A stretch of DNA of 6,679 nucleotides from the NCBI GenBank assembly GCA_002371295.1, contig DFGZ01000230.1, positions 1 to 6,679 on the forward strand, read 5' to 3'. Numbering within the stretch: position 1 is the first letter of the stretch; each line of letters starts with the position of its first letter. Below, one piece after another: positions 1 through 6,374 of the stretch. The translations under genes and the position numbers were made by a program. Below the pieces are notes generated by a model. The model was given only the letters and a program-made list of their open reading frames with translations. It had not been told where the DNA came from and searched no databases. Source of the stretch: Oribacterium sp. UBA3737. GTDB taxonomy: Bacteria > Bacillota_A > Clostridia > Lachnospirales > Lachnospiraceae.

Positions 1-40
1 AAGTCTTTCCGGAGGGGTTCAAACTAAAAATTGATCCTAC

Positions 41-640
41 TTAATTTACAACCTTGAATTCCTCCGACCTATAAAACGTCATCTCATTAGCCGGATCACT
101 CCCTGCATATTGGACAGCCTCTACTTTATGCATTCCTTCAGAGACCTCCCATTGCTCCACGAGCATTAATGAGGACTGATAGCCTGCTCCTGCCTGAACT
201 CGGTCCATCTCATATCCATCAAGATAGACGAAAGTCTGAATGCTTCCATCCATGTCCCAAAGTTCATAGTCTACATAGGCAAACGGATATGAATCCATAC
301 TCGGATAGACTACTATTTCATCGCCATTTTCACTTGTTCCACTTGCGTTACGAATAAAGAATCTGCCATCACCTGTATCCTGGTAGTCACCTTCCGGAAG
401 ATCACGTTCAATATCAGCTGCTTCTTCATTGTTTTCGGTTACAACCGATTCAATCGATTTAGCTGATTCCGATGCTGCATCATCAGAACTATCCGTCTTT
501 GACTCCACAACGCTTGTTGTACCTGATGCTTCCGTATTCGCTGTTTTATTTTCTTCCGGCGAGATGGAAGACCCACCACATGCGAATAACGCAAAACTTA
601 AAATCCCGATAGTAATAGCCGTCATAATTCTTTTTTTCAT
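41..640 (-). CDS. Small secreted lipoprotein, C-terminal beta-rich domain of unknown function
   Basis: A 199-residue predicted lipoprotein of unknown function, anchored to the outer face of the membrane. The N-terminus is MKKR followed by a hydrophobic stretch and the lipobox L-F-A-C, with the modified cysteine at residue 21 and Gly-Gly after it. Residues 22-79 are a low-complexity linker rich in Ser, Glu, Thr and Ala. Residues 80-199 look like one folded, aromatic-rich beta domain that begins near D-L-P-E-G. I do not recognise a named family. The reading frame is open upstream to 691, but the ATG at 640 is chosen because a TAAGGAGGTC ribosome site (651-660) lies 10 nt before it and because this start puts the signal peptide at the N-terminus. 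It follows the 377-aa lipoprotein gene by only 25 nt, so the two are probably co-transcribed. A substrate-binding or envelope-stress role would be a guess. Confidence 0.85.
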   Translation of the reverse strand: MKKRIMTAITIGILSFALFACGGSSISPEENKTANTEASGTTSVVESKTDSSDDAASESAKSIESVVTENNEEAADIERDLPEGDYQDTGDGRFFIRNASGTSENGDEIVVYPSMDSYPFAYVDYELWDMDGSIQTFVYLDGYEMDRVQAGAGYQSSLMLVEQWEVSEGMHKVEAVQYAGSDPANEMTFYRSEEFKVVN

Positions 641-665
641 GATTACAGTTGACCTCCTTATTCCT

Positions 666-1799
666 TTACCACTGATTCGCATAGCACTCAATACTAGCTA
701 CTTCTCCATCAATATACGCAGAGGTGGAGAATGGTGTCGTACTGTTAGCCTTTACATCCGATACGTAAGTATTCTCAACACCGATAAGTTCGCCAGCTGC
801 GTTTCTGCAGATTGCAACTAAAGTCACCTGATCCAAATCATAATCATTAGGATTATTTATCTCACCAAGTATGTTGTCGGATGAAAGATTGGCATTTACT
901 ACTTCGAGCGGCTTATACTCCTGCATCCCTCCAGCATTTTTGAGATTATAGTCTTCCACTGCAAGCGGTTCAAATTCAACATTTTCGGGCATTGAACCAA
1001 CTTCAAATGCCTGTGTACCGAACACAAAGTCCTGACCCGGATAAATAACACTGAGGTACTGTTCTGTCGTTCCCAGCAGGCCACCATTTGCATCACGCGC
1101 TGTAATTCTGAATCCCGGCAGGTTCACAGCAATCTCCTCATTGGGATTATGGAGAACAACATAATAATACAGCCACTTTCCATTTTTCAGACACCATCCG
1201 GAGTCTTTGACCTCTAAATCTTTAAAATCGACCTGTGAAGCTTTTACGGATGTGAAGGCAGATTCCGGAATCTTTGAGACATCCCAGTCACCTCTGATAA
1301 GGCTGACAGTGCCTTTTTTACCCTGAATAGTAATCGGATAAGTGATCTTTCCAGATTGGTACTTGAACTCTTTCGTCTCATCGCTGGAAGACAGCAGAGC
1401 ATTTCCACCGAAAGTATTCTCAGAGACCCACGAATACTCTTCTACGTTATCCTGAGGCGCTTCATATGTCCCTACCCAATATATCTGCGGACCATCAAAA
1501 TTTTCCATAATAAAGAATACACCTATCCGCCCGTCTTCCCTGATTGTTGCAGCCATGTAGTTTGATGCTTCTGCGTTTTCCTGGATCCATTGACCGGTCA
1601 AATCCAGTGGTTCAACTGATTCCGTCTCGGCTGGCGGTTCTTCCTTGACCGAATCGGAAACGCTCTCTGCCTTAGACGTAGTTTCTGCGGCAGAAGTGTT
1701 CTGAGAACTTACATTTGCTGCTGATCCAGAGGAAGATCCACATCCAACAAGAGCAGCCCCAATTAAAACTGCCAACAGAATCGATAATTTTGCCTTCAT
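666..1799 (-). CDS. Lipoprotein with two FxLYD-like domains
   Basis: A 377-residue predicted lipoprotein. The signal peptide MKAKLSILLAVLIGAALVGC has the lipobox L-V-G-C with Cys at residue 20. Residues 21-64 are a Ser/Thr/Glu/Ala-rich linker. Residues about 67-175 begin L-T-G-Q-W and resemble a small beta-barrel, lipocalin-like domain. Two similar beta-sandwich domains follow, at about 184-278 and 297-377, each with an Asn-Pro-Asn turn (residues 218-220 and 316-318 approximately). They resemble the FxLYD-type domains common in Gram-positive surface lipoproteins. The family call is by eye. A TTG at 1805 in the same frame is rejected because the GGAGG at 1808-1812 would be 2 nt from it, whereas it is 8 nt from the ATG at 1799. 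First gene of a likely two-gene operon. Substrate or partner unknown. Confidence 0.88.
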   Translation of the reverse strand: MKAKLSILLAVLIGAALVGCGSSSGSAANVSSQNTSAAETTSKAESVSDSVKEEPPAETESVEPLDLTGQWIQENAEASNYMAATIREDGRIGVFFIMENFDGPQIYWVGTYEAPQDNVEEYSWVSENTFGGNALLSSSDETKEFKYQSGKITYPITIQGKKGTVSLIRGDWDVSKIPESAFTSVKASQVDFKDLEVKDSGWCLKNGKWLYYYVVLHNPNEEIAVNLPGFRITARDANGGLLGTTEQYLSVIYPGQDFVFGTQAFEVGSMPENVEFEPLAVEDYNLKNAGGMQEYKPLEVVNANLSSDNILGEINNPNDYDLDQVTLVAICRNAAGELIGVENTYVSDVKANSTTPFSTSAYIDGEVASIECYANQW

Positions 1800-1859
1800 A
1801 ATCAATCCCTCCTTATTTTGTTAATCCATGTGCAAAATTAACTTTATGCAACTCACTTT

Positions 1860-1889
1860 TTCATACTCTTTCCCTGCTCCGATGCGCAA
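1860..1889 (-). promoter_or_regulatory. Weak candidate promoter of the lipoprotein operon
   Basis: On the minus strand TTGCGC (1884-1889) and TATGAA (1860-1865) are separated by 18 bp, about 60 bp upstream of the ATG at 1799. Each hexamer matches consensus only partly. An alternative TATA-like element lies further upstream, at 1943-1950, right after the SIMPL-gene terminator. The rest of the gap 1813-1952 shows nothing else I can name. Confidence 0.25.
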
Positions 1890-1952
1890 AAGAGTTGTCC
1901 TTTTTACAGGACCCCTTGAAGTACCTCCTGTTTTTATTTTCCTATAGTATGC

Positions 1953-1991
1953 AAAAGTGGATGTCCGCAGGTACGGACATCCCACTTTTTT
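1953..1991 (-). terminator. Hairpin terminator after the SIMPL gene
   Basis: A 15-bp stem with a single bulged base pairs 1953-1967 with 1974-1989 around a six-base loop (1968-1973). It starts about 50 nt beyond the stop of the SIMPL gene. The minus-strand copy ends in TTTT, and the plus-strand copy ends in a longer T run, so it could work in both directions. It separates the SIMPL gene from the lipoprotein operon, implying that the latter has its own promoter. Confidence 0.75.
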
Positions 1992-2039
1992 CTTTGACGT
2001 ATTACACCATTATCGACCGTAATGTGAATTTTTCTCCAA

Positions 2040-2711
2040 TCACCCAATCTCCCACACCACCGTCACCGTATCCGACACCTCTATATCATCCGGTTCAATA
2101 TCCATATCATAGCTGCCCTTTGCTGCCATCGGTGCCATACGCGCCTCCATCATCAGATCATTCCGCATCGGACTGACTTCAAAATTGATCTCTCCCCAGG
2201 AGTAATCAATGCTCTGTATATCTTTCAGCGCAACTCCGGCCGCACCTGCCAACACTTCAGCTTTTTCCATTGCGTCTCTGACTGCCTTGCCAAGAAGCGT
2301 ATTCTTCGCTGCTTCCGGGTCCTTCACCGTATAGGCGATACGGAATTCAGGGTTAAGCGGGCATTCTGCGAGCGCGTAGAGAATCTTTCCCAGTCGCTTG
2401 TTGTCCGATTCAAATTCCAGCTTTAAGAGATGCCGGAACTTAAAGCCCGCAAATCGCTGCTTGTATTCACCCTTTTCCTTGTAGGTTTCATACTCGGTAT
2501 CGACTCCGAAGTTCAGCGTTTTGAGATTTGTCCGCTCAAATCCAAATGCGGACAGGAGGTCCCTAAGTTGTTCGGTATCCTCGCTTGAGCGGCGCAGTGC
2601 CTCGCTGTAATCCTTATATAATCCTTCAAGTGTGATGATGATGCGTGTCATATCGGGGCGGACCTTTAACTGCCCTCTGCCGGTCACCCGGATCGTTCTC
2701 ATATTACTCAT
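2040..2711 (-). CDS. SIMPL-domain (DUF541/YggE-like) protein, no signal peptide
   Basis: A 223-residue protein of the SIMPL/DUF541 family (YggE, BP26). The recognisable opening is T-I-R-V-T-G-R-G-Q-L-K-V-R-P-D at residues 6-20, followed by the family's long helix (about 32-58), the T-L-N-F strand with Tyr-rich stretch near 64-75, and a C-terminal strand ending T-V-T-V-V-W-E-I-G. Characterised relatives are periplasmic and form oligomeric rings or channels with unclear function. This one has no signal peptide, so a cytoplasmic location is inferred. The ATG at 2711 is preceded at 9 nt by GGAGG (2721-2725). A second ATG at 2702 is in frame but less well placed. The gene has its own terminator. 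Its 5' end and leader are nearly repeated at 6480-6541, where a broken copy of the same gene start overlaps an SseB-like gene. It was therefore probably once the downstream partner of such a gene. Confidence 0.9.
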   Translation of the reverse strand: MSNMRTIRVTGRGQLKVRPDMTRIIITLEGLYKDYSEALRRSSEDTEQLRDLLSAFGFERTNLKTLNFGVDTEYETYKEKGEYKQRFAGFKFRHLLKLEFESDNKRLGKILYALAECPLNPEFRIAYTVKDPEAAKNTLLGKAVRDAMEKAEVLAGAAGVALKDIQSIDYSWGEINFEVSPMRNDLMMEARMAPMAAKGSYDMDIEPDDIEVSDTVTVVWEIG

Positions 2712-2725
2712 TGTCTTTACCCTCC
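2684..2725. repeat. Direct repeat, left copy (SIMPL start and ribosome site)
   Basis: These 42 bases match 6500-6541 at 35 positions in the same orientation with no gaps; six of the seven differences are transitions. The copy covers the first nine codons of the intact SIMPL gene and its Shine-Dalgarno. Weaker similarity continues on both sides. Confidence 0.85.
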
Positions 2726-2736
2726 TTTTTGATAGT
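2704..2736 (-). pseudogene. Vestige of the C-terminus of an SseB-like gene
   Basis: Read on the minus strand in the frame used by the SseB-like gene at the right copy, this stretch encodes T-I-K-K-E-G-K-D-N-E and then TAA. The intact SseB-like gene ends S-I-Q-V-E-G-E-D-D-E and then TAA at exactly the equivalent point. Five of ten residues are identical and most of the others are conservative. An in-frame TGA (2737-2739) lies directly upstream, so it cannot be expressed as part of a gene. It doubles as the leader and ribosome binding site of the SIMPL gene. Confidence 0.55.
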
Positions 2737-2739
2737 TCA

Positions 2740-2745
2740 AGTATA
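2740..2745 (-). promoter_or_regulatory. Possible -10 element for the SIMPL gene
   Basis: TATACT on the minus strand matches the -10 consensus at five of six bases and lies 28 bp upstream of the SIMPL start. No good -35 exists at 16-18 bp, because that position falls in the arm of the preceding terminator hairpin. This could be a weak promoter or chance. Confidence 0.3.
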
Positions 2746-2755
2746 GTGCATACAA

Positions 2756-2797
2756 AAATGGAGGTGGTCGTTTGTCGGGCGACAAATGAACCACCTC
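2756..2797 (-). terminator. Hairpin terminator after the NACHT gene
   Basis: The outer arms 2761-2768 and 2790-2797 pair over 8 bp. The inner arms 2771-2776 and 2781-2786 pair over at least 6 bp, around a GC-rich tetraloop, with a small asymmetric internal loop between the two stems. On the minus strand the stem is followed by C-A-T-T-T-T-T, a short U-tract. It lies about 55 nt after the stop of the 1106-aa gene and directly before the SIMPL leader, so it should insulate the two. Confidence 0.75.
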
Positions 2798-2852
2798 AAA
2801 AACTAATAATAAAAACTTCTTGCAGAGTATTATCGGGTTCTACGCTCTTTTT

Positions 2853-5800
2853 TCACGCAAATGTATGTCGCTCCACATAAAGCATCTCGCCTTCTTCTGA
2901 ATTTCTGACCTTACACTTCATCTTATCAGAGTTTTTGGTCTTGCTATCTCGCAGGCTCTCCATAGAGGATTGGTCCAGCTGACATTCTGTCATATTTGCT
3001 CCATAAAAGAACGCATCCTTAAAGTCACATTGTACGAATGTGCACGAGTGAAAACTGCCTTTTAAGATGTCCGCATCATTGAAGTGGCAGTTTATAAACC
3101 TGCAGTCTGTATACGCAGACCGGTTCATAACGCTTTTCTCCAAATGGCACTCAAAGAAATCACAGTGTGTTACCTTCACGTCATTGAGCATTCCAGCTTT
3201 TAGTTCGCAATGGTCAAAAGAACTGTTTTTTATTGACAAGCTTCTAAAATCCGCCTCGTTCATCCCACTACGGAAGAACACACATCCTTCCATATCATGT
3301 AATTTTATTCTGGGTGGAAGAATGATATTTTCAAAATAGGAATGTTCAGCATCAAAAAAGTTGGGAGTTAGGAATTTGCCACCTTTCATCTCGACCATTT
3401 TTAGTCCGCATTCACCAATTTCTGCACATGTAAAATTGCAGTTTTCCAGAAAAGAGTTGGAAAAAAGAACTTGTGATAAATCCGATTGAGTAAAATCCAC
3501 ATTATGCAGAACAGCGTTTCCGAAGAATGTCTCAAATACATAGTTTTGGGAAAATGAAACATCGTTCATCATGACAGTATAGAATATGCTTCTGCTCACA
3601 CGTGCATTCCTGAAATCAAAACCGCTCCAGTTGCAAAACGATGAAAATGTCAGCTCGCTTCTAGAATTAACAGATGTTCCGAGCTTTGTTTCCCGCAGAG
3701 GCAGATTAATGCCCCGAATTCCCGTCGTAAACAATTCACCCCAGTCAATCAGGAGCTCAGACTGCTCCCACTCCTCCTTCTCCTTATTGTCGATCCAGAA
3801 CACAGGCTCATCTGTTATACCTGAGCCAATCAGTATAACCTTAAGAAGCAGCGCTGTATTGATAAAGGCACGCTTTGCGGCGGCATAAGTAAACATTTCT
3901 CTTCTGCCGGAAAAATCATAATTTTCTTGTGTCGAAAAATCGCCATGGACAGCCGCACTAATAATATCTGCGTAATTTTTCCTTACTTTTTCAGCAGAGA
4001 GCCCTCTCTCCCCAGTATCTTTACCACAAAAGTACTGAAGTCTCAGGTACAGAAAACGATAGGTCTGTTCCCATGTCGTACCTGCAATATATCCGTGATA
4101 CAGCAGCTGGTTTGCTGTCGCAAGGAACGCGGTTACATAGTCGTCTCCCTCATAAACATCGATTTTCTGAAGCTCCCTGTAAATATATTCACTGAAAAAG
4201 AAATCGCGGATATCATTATGATAAAATTCAAGTGCTCCATCTTTAGTATCTTTCTTCCAATAAGCACAAAGAACGCATGCGTTTCGGATCAGTTCTCTTG
4301 AATGACCTGAAAGAGAATTTCTCTCAGTTCCAAAGTATTCTGAAGCTCGGAAAAGGTCTGAATCACTTGAGGATATGATCCTGTCGACGATTCTGTCTAA
4401 TTCAGGCGACGTGATATAATACCTTTCCTCTTCGGAATTTCTGAACATTGCAAACGCAATCTCCCCCACAAGCGTATATATCTTCTCCCCATGTTCAGAG
4501 CCCAGAATTGGATGAGCGACTTCGTCTCTGAGATTCTCATTGTATCTTGTCTGGATAATGGCATTATGAAATATTTCATGAAAGAGCGCCCATTGGTTCT
4601 TCTTTATGTCGTCCCGTATTTTACAGGCAACCAGCAAGTAGAGGGCAAGAGGTGTATCGGCAACACCACCTGCATCATGGCCGCTGAGGTTCAGAATGTA
4701 ATTTTTAGTCTCGTCAGCAACCTTCTCACCGGTATTAATATACTTTGTCAGCCAGCGTTTTCTTCTGGTTTTGTCAAAGTGCTCTATAATGACATGTTGA
4801 AATCCAATTTCACTCTGCTCGAATATATTAACATGGATAAATTTCGGTCGACTTGTACATATGATTTTATGGTTTTTGAAAGCCTTCCTGAAATCCAGGA
4901 GGAACTGTTCAATAGTCTGTACGGAGACTCTTGCGACCATGTTAATTTCGTCCGCACCATCAAGCACAAACACTGCATTTTTATAATCCTCATCAAATCT
5001 CTTTCTGTCGTTGATCCTGAGATGATCCAGAATGCATTTTTCAGCTGAATTGCCAAGATTATCCCGAGTGAGCTCCCTGAGTCTTATACAGATCATCTTT
5101 CTATCACAAAAAATTGCATTCCCGACACGATCCTGCTCTTTATAATGATAACACAGCCATGAAACGAGACTCGTTTTTCCAACCGCTGCATCCCCGTCTA
5201 TGAACAGAAACCGATCCTTTTCATGTCCCCAGATAAAATCACTAAGGAGCGTGACCGTCTCAGATTCAGTATCCGGAAGCATGTCCACAGCATGTTCCTC
5301 ATCACCCGATTGTATCTGGGCTCCGCTGCCTTCCATGCCGAAAATGTCCGTACCCGCAGTCATATAGTTCGGATCTACATAGAGGTTTCGCAGAGTTACA
5401 TTTTCTTTATTTGCAGAATATGTATGAAGAAATAGAGGTCTCGTGAAATTATCATAGTATTCCTGGATAATATCCTGAACCGCATCAGCAGGTTTCGGCG
5501 GGTCAAAACGCATGTTAAATAGATTGCTGTTCCTCCGCATAAACTTATCCAGACGATCAATTACCCCTGTATCATAGACTTCTGACAGATAATCAACTTT
5601 ATGGACGAGGTCATCCATGCAGATAATGTCCTCTGCTTGATTAAACGATACGTATGACGGCACCTGATACCCTCCGCCACTGCGTCCCTTATAGGCCTTC
5701 ACCTTGTCCAGTTTGTCTCCTCTTGTGAGGAACATAAACTTGACCCTATAATTAGTAAAATCAATATACGCATCATATTCTTTCTGAAGATTTTCCAGTT

Positions 5801-6173
5801 TTTCACTATCAGAAAGGCTCAGGACGGCCGCTCTTTTCAGCTTTTCTATTTCTTTTCGGACCTCCTCCTTTTGCTCCGGTATGCTTCCGATAGTTTCAAA
5901 GGTATGCTTGATTTTTTCAGGCCTTGCCGAAGCTGATACCTGTACAAGCAGTTTGCTTTTCGTGTCCATCAGATCATATCCTGCGATATTCTTCCTGATT
6001 TTATTGGCATTCACCAACGAATAGTCAAACAAAATATTTAGGAGATCACAAAAAAAGTTCTCGGAAGCGATATGTATGTCGTGAAAATTCTCCTTGTCAT
6101 TATAATAGAGATAATTATCCAACGTGCTTATCCCATATTTGAATCTCTCTGAACGTTCTTCACGCTGTAACAT
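2853..6173 (-). CDS. SMEK-like / NACHT NTPase / pentapeptide-repeat protein, candidate antiphage NLR-like sensor
   Basis: An 1106-residue, probably cytoplasmic STAND protein without signal peptide or membrane segments. Residues about 1-215 resemble the SMEK domain found at the N-terminus of conflict-system proteins: E38-N-F-F, L-L-N, then D67 and Q78-V-S80, with a charged helical insert at about 97-140. The NTPase core has Walker A G327-D-A-A-V-G-K-T-S335, the NACHT-type Walker B V-F-V-L-D405-G-A-D-E409, sensor 1 C-T-S-R442-P, the downstream T-P508-L-A-L motif, and F650-Y-H-N-D with F-F-F as in the NACHT winged-helix region. Residues 852-946 and 964-1071 are uninterrupted pentapeptide repeats joined by a 17-residue break. 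By analogy with bacterial NACHT and Avs proteins, the repeats would sense a phage product, NTP binding would drive assembly, and the N-terminus would act as effector; this is inference. The start at 6173 has GAGGG 10 nt upstream (6184-6188). The gene has its own promoter and terminator. Sampled lines are more AT-rich than the SIMPL gene, fitting horizontal acquisition. Confidence 0.92.
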   Translation of the reverse strand: MLQREERSERFKYGISTLDNYLYYNDKENFHDIHIASENFFCDLLNILFDYSLVNANKIRKNIAGYDLMDTKSKLLVQVSASARPEKIKHTFETIGSIPEQKEEVRKEIEKLKRAAVLSLSDSEKLENLQKEYDAYIDFTNYRVKFMFLTRGDKLDKVKAYKGRSGGGYQVPSYVSFNQAEDIICMDDLVHKVDYLSEVYDTGVIDRLDKFMRRNSNLFNMRFDPPKPADAVQDIIQEYYDNFTRPLFLHTYSANKENVTLRNLYVDPNYMTAGTDIFGMEGSGAQIQSGDEEHAVDMLPDTESETVTLLSDFIWGHEKDRFLFIDGDAAVGKTSLVSWLCYHYKEQDRVGNAIFCDRKMICIRLRELTRDNLGNSAEKCILDHLRINDRKRFDEDYKNAVFVLDGADEINMVARVSVQTIEQFLLDFRKAFKNHKIICTSRPKFIHVNIFEQSEIGFQHVIIEHFDKTRRKRWLTKYINTGEKVADETKNYILNLSGHDAGGVADTPLALYLLVACKIRDDIKKNQWALFHEIFHNAIIQTRYNENLRDEVAHPILGSEHGEKIYTLVGEIAFAMFRNSEEERYYITSPELDRIVDRIISSSDSDLFRASEYFGTERNSLSGHSRELIRNACVLCAYWKKDTKDGALEFYHNDIRDFFFSEYIYRELQKIDVYEGDDYVTAFLATANQLLYHGYIAGTTWEQTYRFLYLRLQYFCGKDTGERGLSAEKVRKNYADIISAAVHGDFSTQENYDFSGRREMFTYAAAKRAFINTALLLKVILIGSGITDEPVFWIDNKEKEEWEQSELLIDWGELFTTGIRGINLPLRETKLGTSVNSRSELTFSSFCNWSGFDFRNARVSRSIFYTVMMNDVSFSQNYVFETFFGNAVLHNVDFTQSDLSQVLFSNSFLENCNFTCAEIGECGLKMVEMKGGKFLTPNFFDAEHSYFENIILPPRIKLHDMEGCVFFRSGMNEADFRSLSIKNSSFDHCELKAGMLNDVKVTHCDFFECHLEKSVMNRSAYTDCRFINCHFNDADILKGSFHSCTFVQCDFKDAFFYGANMTECQLDQSSMESLRDSKTKNSDKMKCKVRNSEEGEMLYVERHTFA

Positions 6174-6198
6174 GCTCTATGCTCCCTCTATTATTAAT

Positions 6199-6208
6199 AT
6201 CAATTGAT
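6199..6208. promoter_or_regulatory. 10-bp perfect palindrome in the NACHT-gene leader
   Basis: ATCAATTGAT reads the same on both strands and would lie about 14-23 bp downstream of the predicted transcription start of the NACHT gene, ahead of its ribosome site. The position suits a repressor operator, but the sequence is short and AT-rich and may be chance. No regulator gene is in the window. Confidence 0.25.
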
Positions 6209-6218
6209 CTGCCAACTT

Positions 6219-6350
6219 CTATTCCAAAATGATACCATAGTGGGAAAGCCCTATCAATGACAGCCTTCTCTCTTCATTCTTTTCATTCTTTTCTTCTCGC
6301 TGGGCCTTAAGTTCCACAACGCATTTGATTAATGTGGCAAGTTGTAACAT
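6219..6350 (-). CDS. Possible small ORF, 43 residues, unknown function
   Basis: An ATG-started frame encodes a 43-residue peptide: a hydrophobic N-terminus (M-L-Q-L-A-T-L-I-K-C-V-V-E-L), a highly charged middle (K-A-Q-R-E-E-K-N-E-K-N-E-E-R-R) and a hydrophobic end (L-S-L-I-G-L-S-H-Y-G-I-I-L-E). The charged run partly comes from a tandem duplication of a 9-bp unit (CATTCTTTT on the plus strand, 6275-6292). The ribosome site is weak: AAAGG about 5 nt before the ATG. The predicted promoter of the NACHT gene lies inside its 3' end. It may be a real small partner of the NACHT gene, a fragment of a lost gene, or non-coding. I recognise no family. Confidence 0.25.
   Translation of the reverse strand: MLQLATLIKCVVELKAQREEKNEKNEERRLSLIGLSHYGIILE
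6229..6257 (-). promoter_or_regulatory. Sigma-70-type promoter of the NACHT gene
   Basis: On the minus strand TTGATA (6252-6257, five of six to consensus) and TATCAT (6229-6234, five of six) are separated by exactly 17 bp. Transcription would start near 6222, giving a leader of about 50 nt before the ATG at 6173. This is the best promoter match I found in the window and suggests the gene is expressed independently. Confidence 0.6.
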
Positions 6351-6374
6351 AATAGCCTTTAACCAACGGCCAAT

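Noticed and set aside
1..40. Possible terminator arm after the last lipoprotein gene
   Set aside because: A GC-rich stretch near positions 8-18 could be half a hairpin, but the window ends before a partner arm can be seen.
429..821. 130-codon plus-strand frame across the two lipoprotein genes
   Set aside because: Antisense to the lipoprotein signal-peptide and linker regions. Its hydrophobic run is the reverse complement of the signal peptide.
1897..1912. Small hairpin GTCC/GGAC in the lipoprotein operon leader
   Set aside because: Only 4 bp of stem with an 8-nt loop; too weak to call a terminator or attenuator.
1921..1930. AGGAGGT ribosome-site-like sequence on the minus strand upstream of the lipoprotein operon
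   Set aside because: No usable start codon follows at a suitable distance and no coding frame continues from it, so it is not called as a gene start.
1895..2176. 93-codon plus-strand frame crossing the terminator after the SIMPL gene
   Set aside because: It runs through a strong hairpin and the antisense of the SIMPL C-terminus, and its Pro/Ser/Tyr-rich composition is an artefact of that strand.
4491..5048. 185-codon open frame on the plus strand
   Set aside because: It lies wholly inside the NACHT coding sequence on the opposite strand, covering the conserved Walker B region, and its translation shows no recognisable domain. It is a shadow frame.
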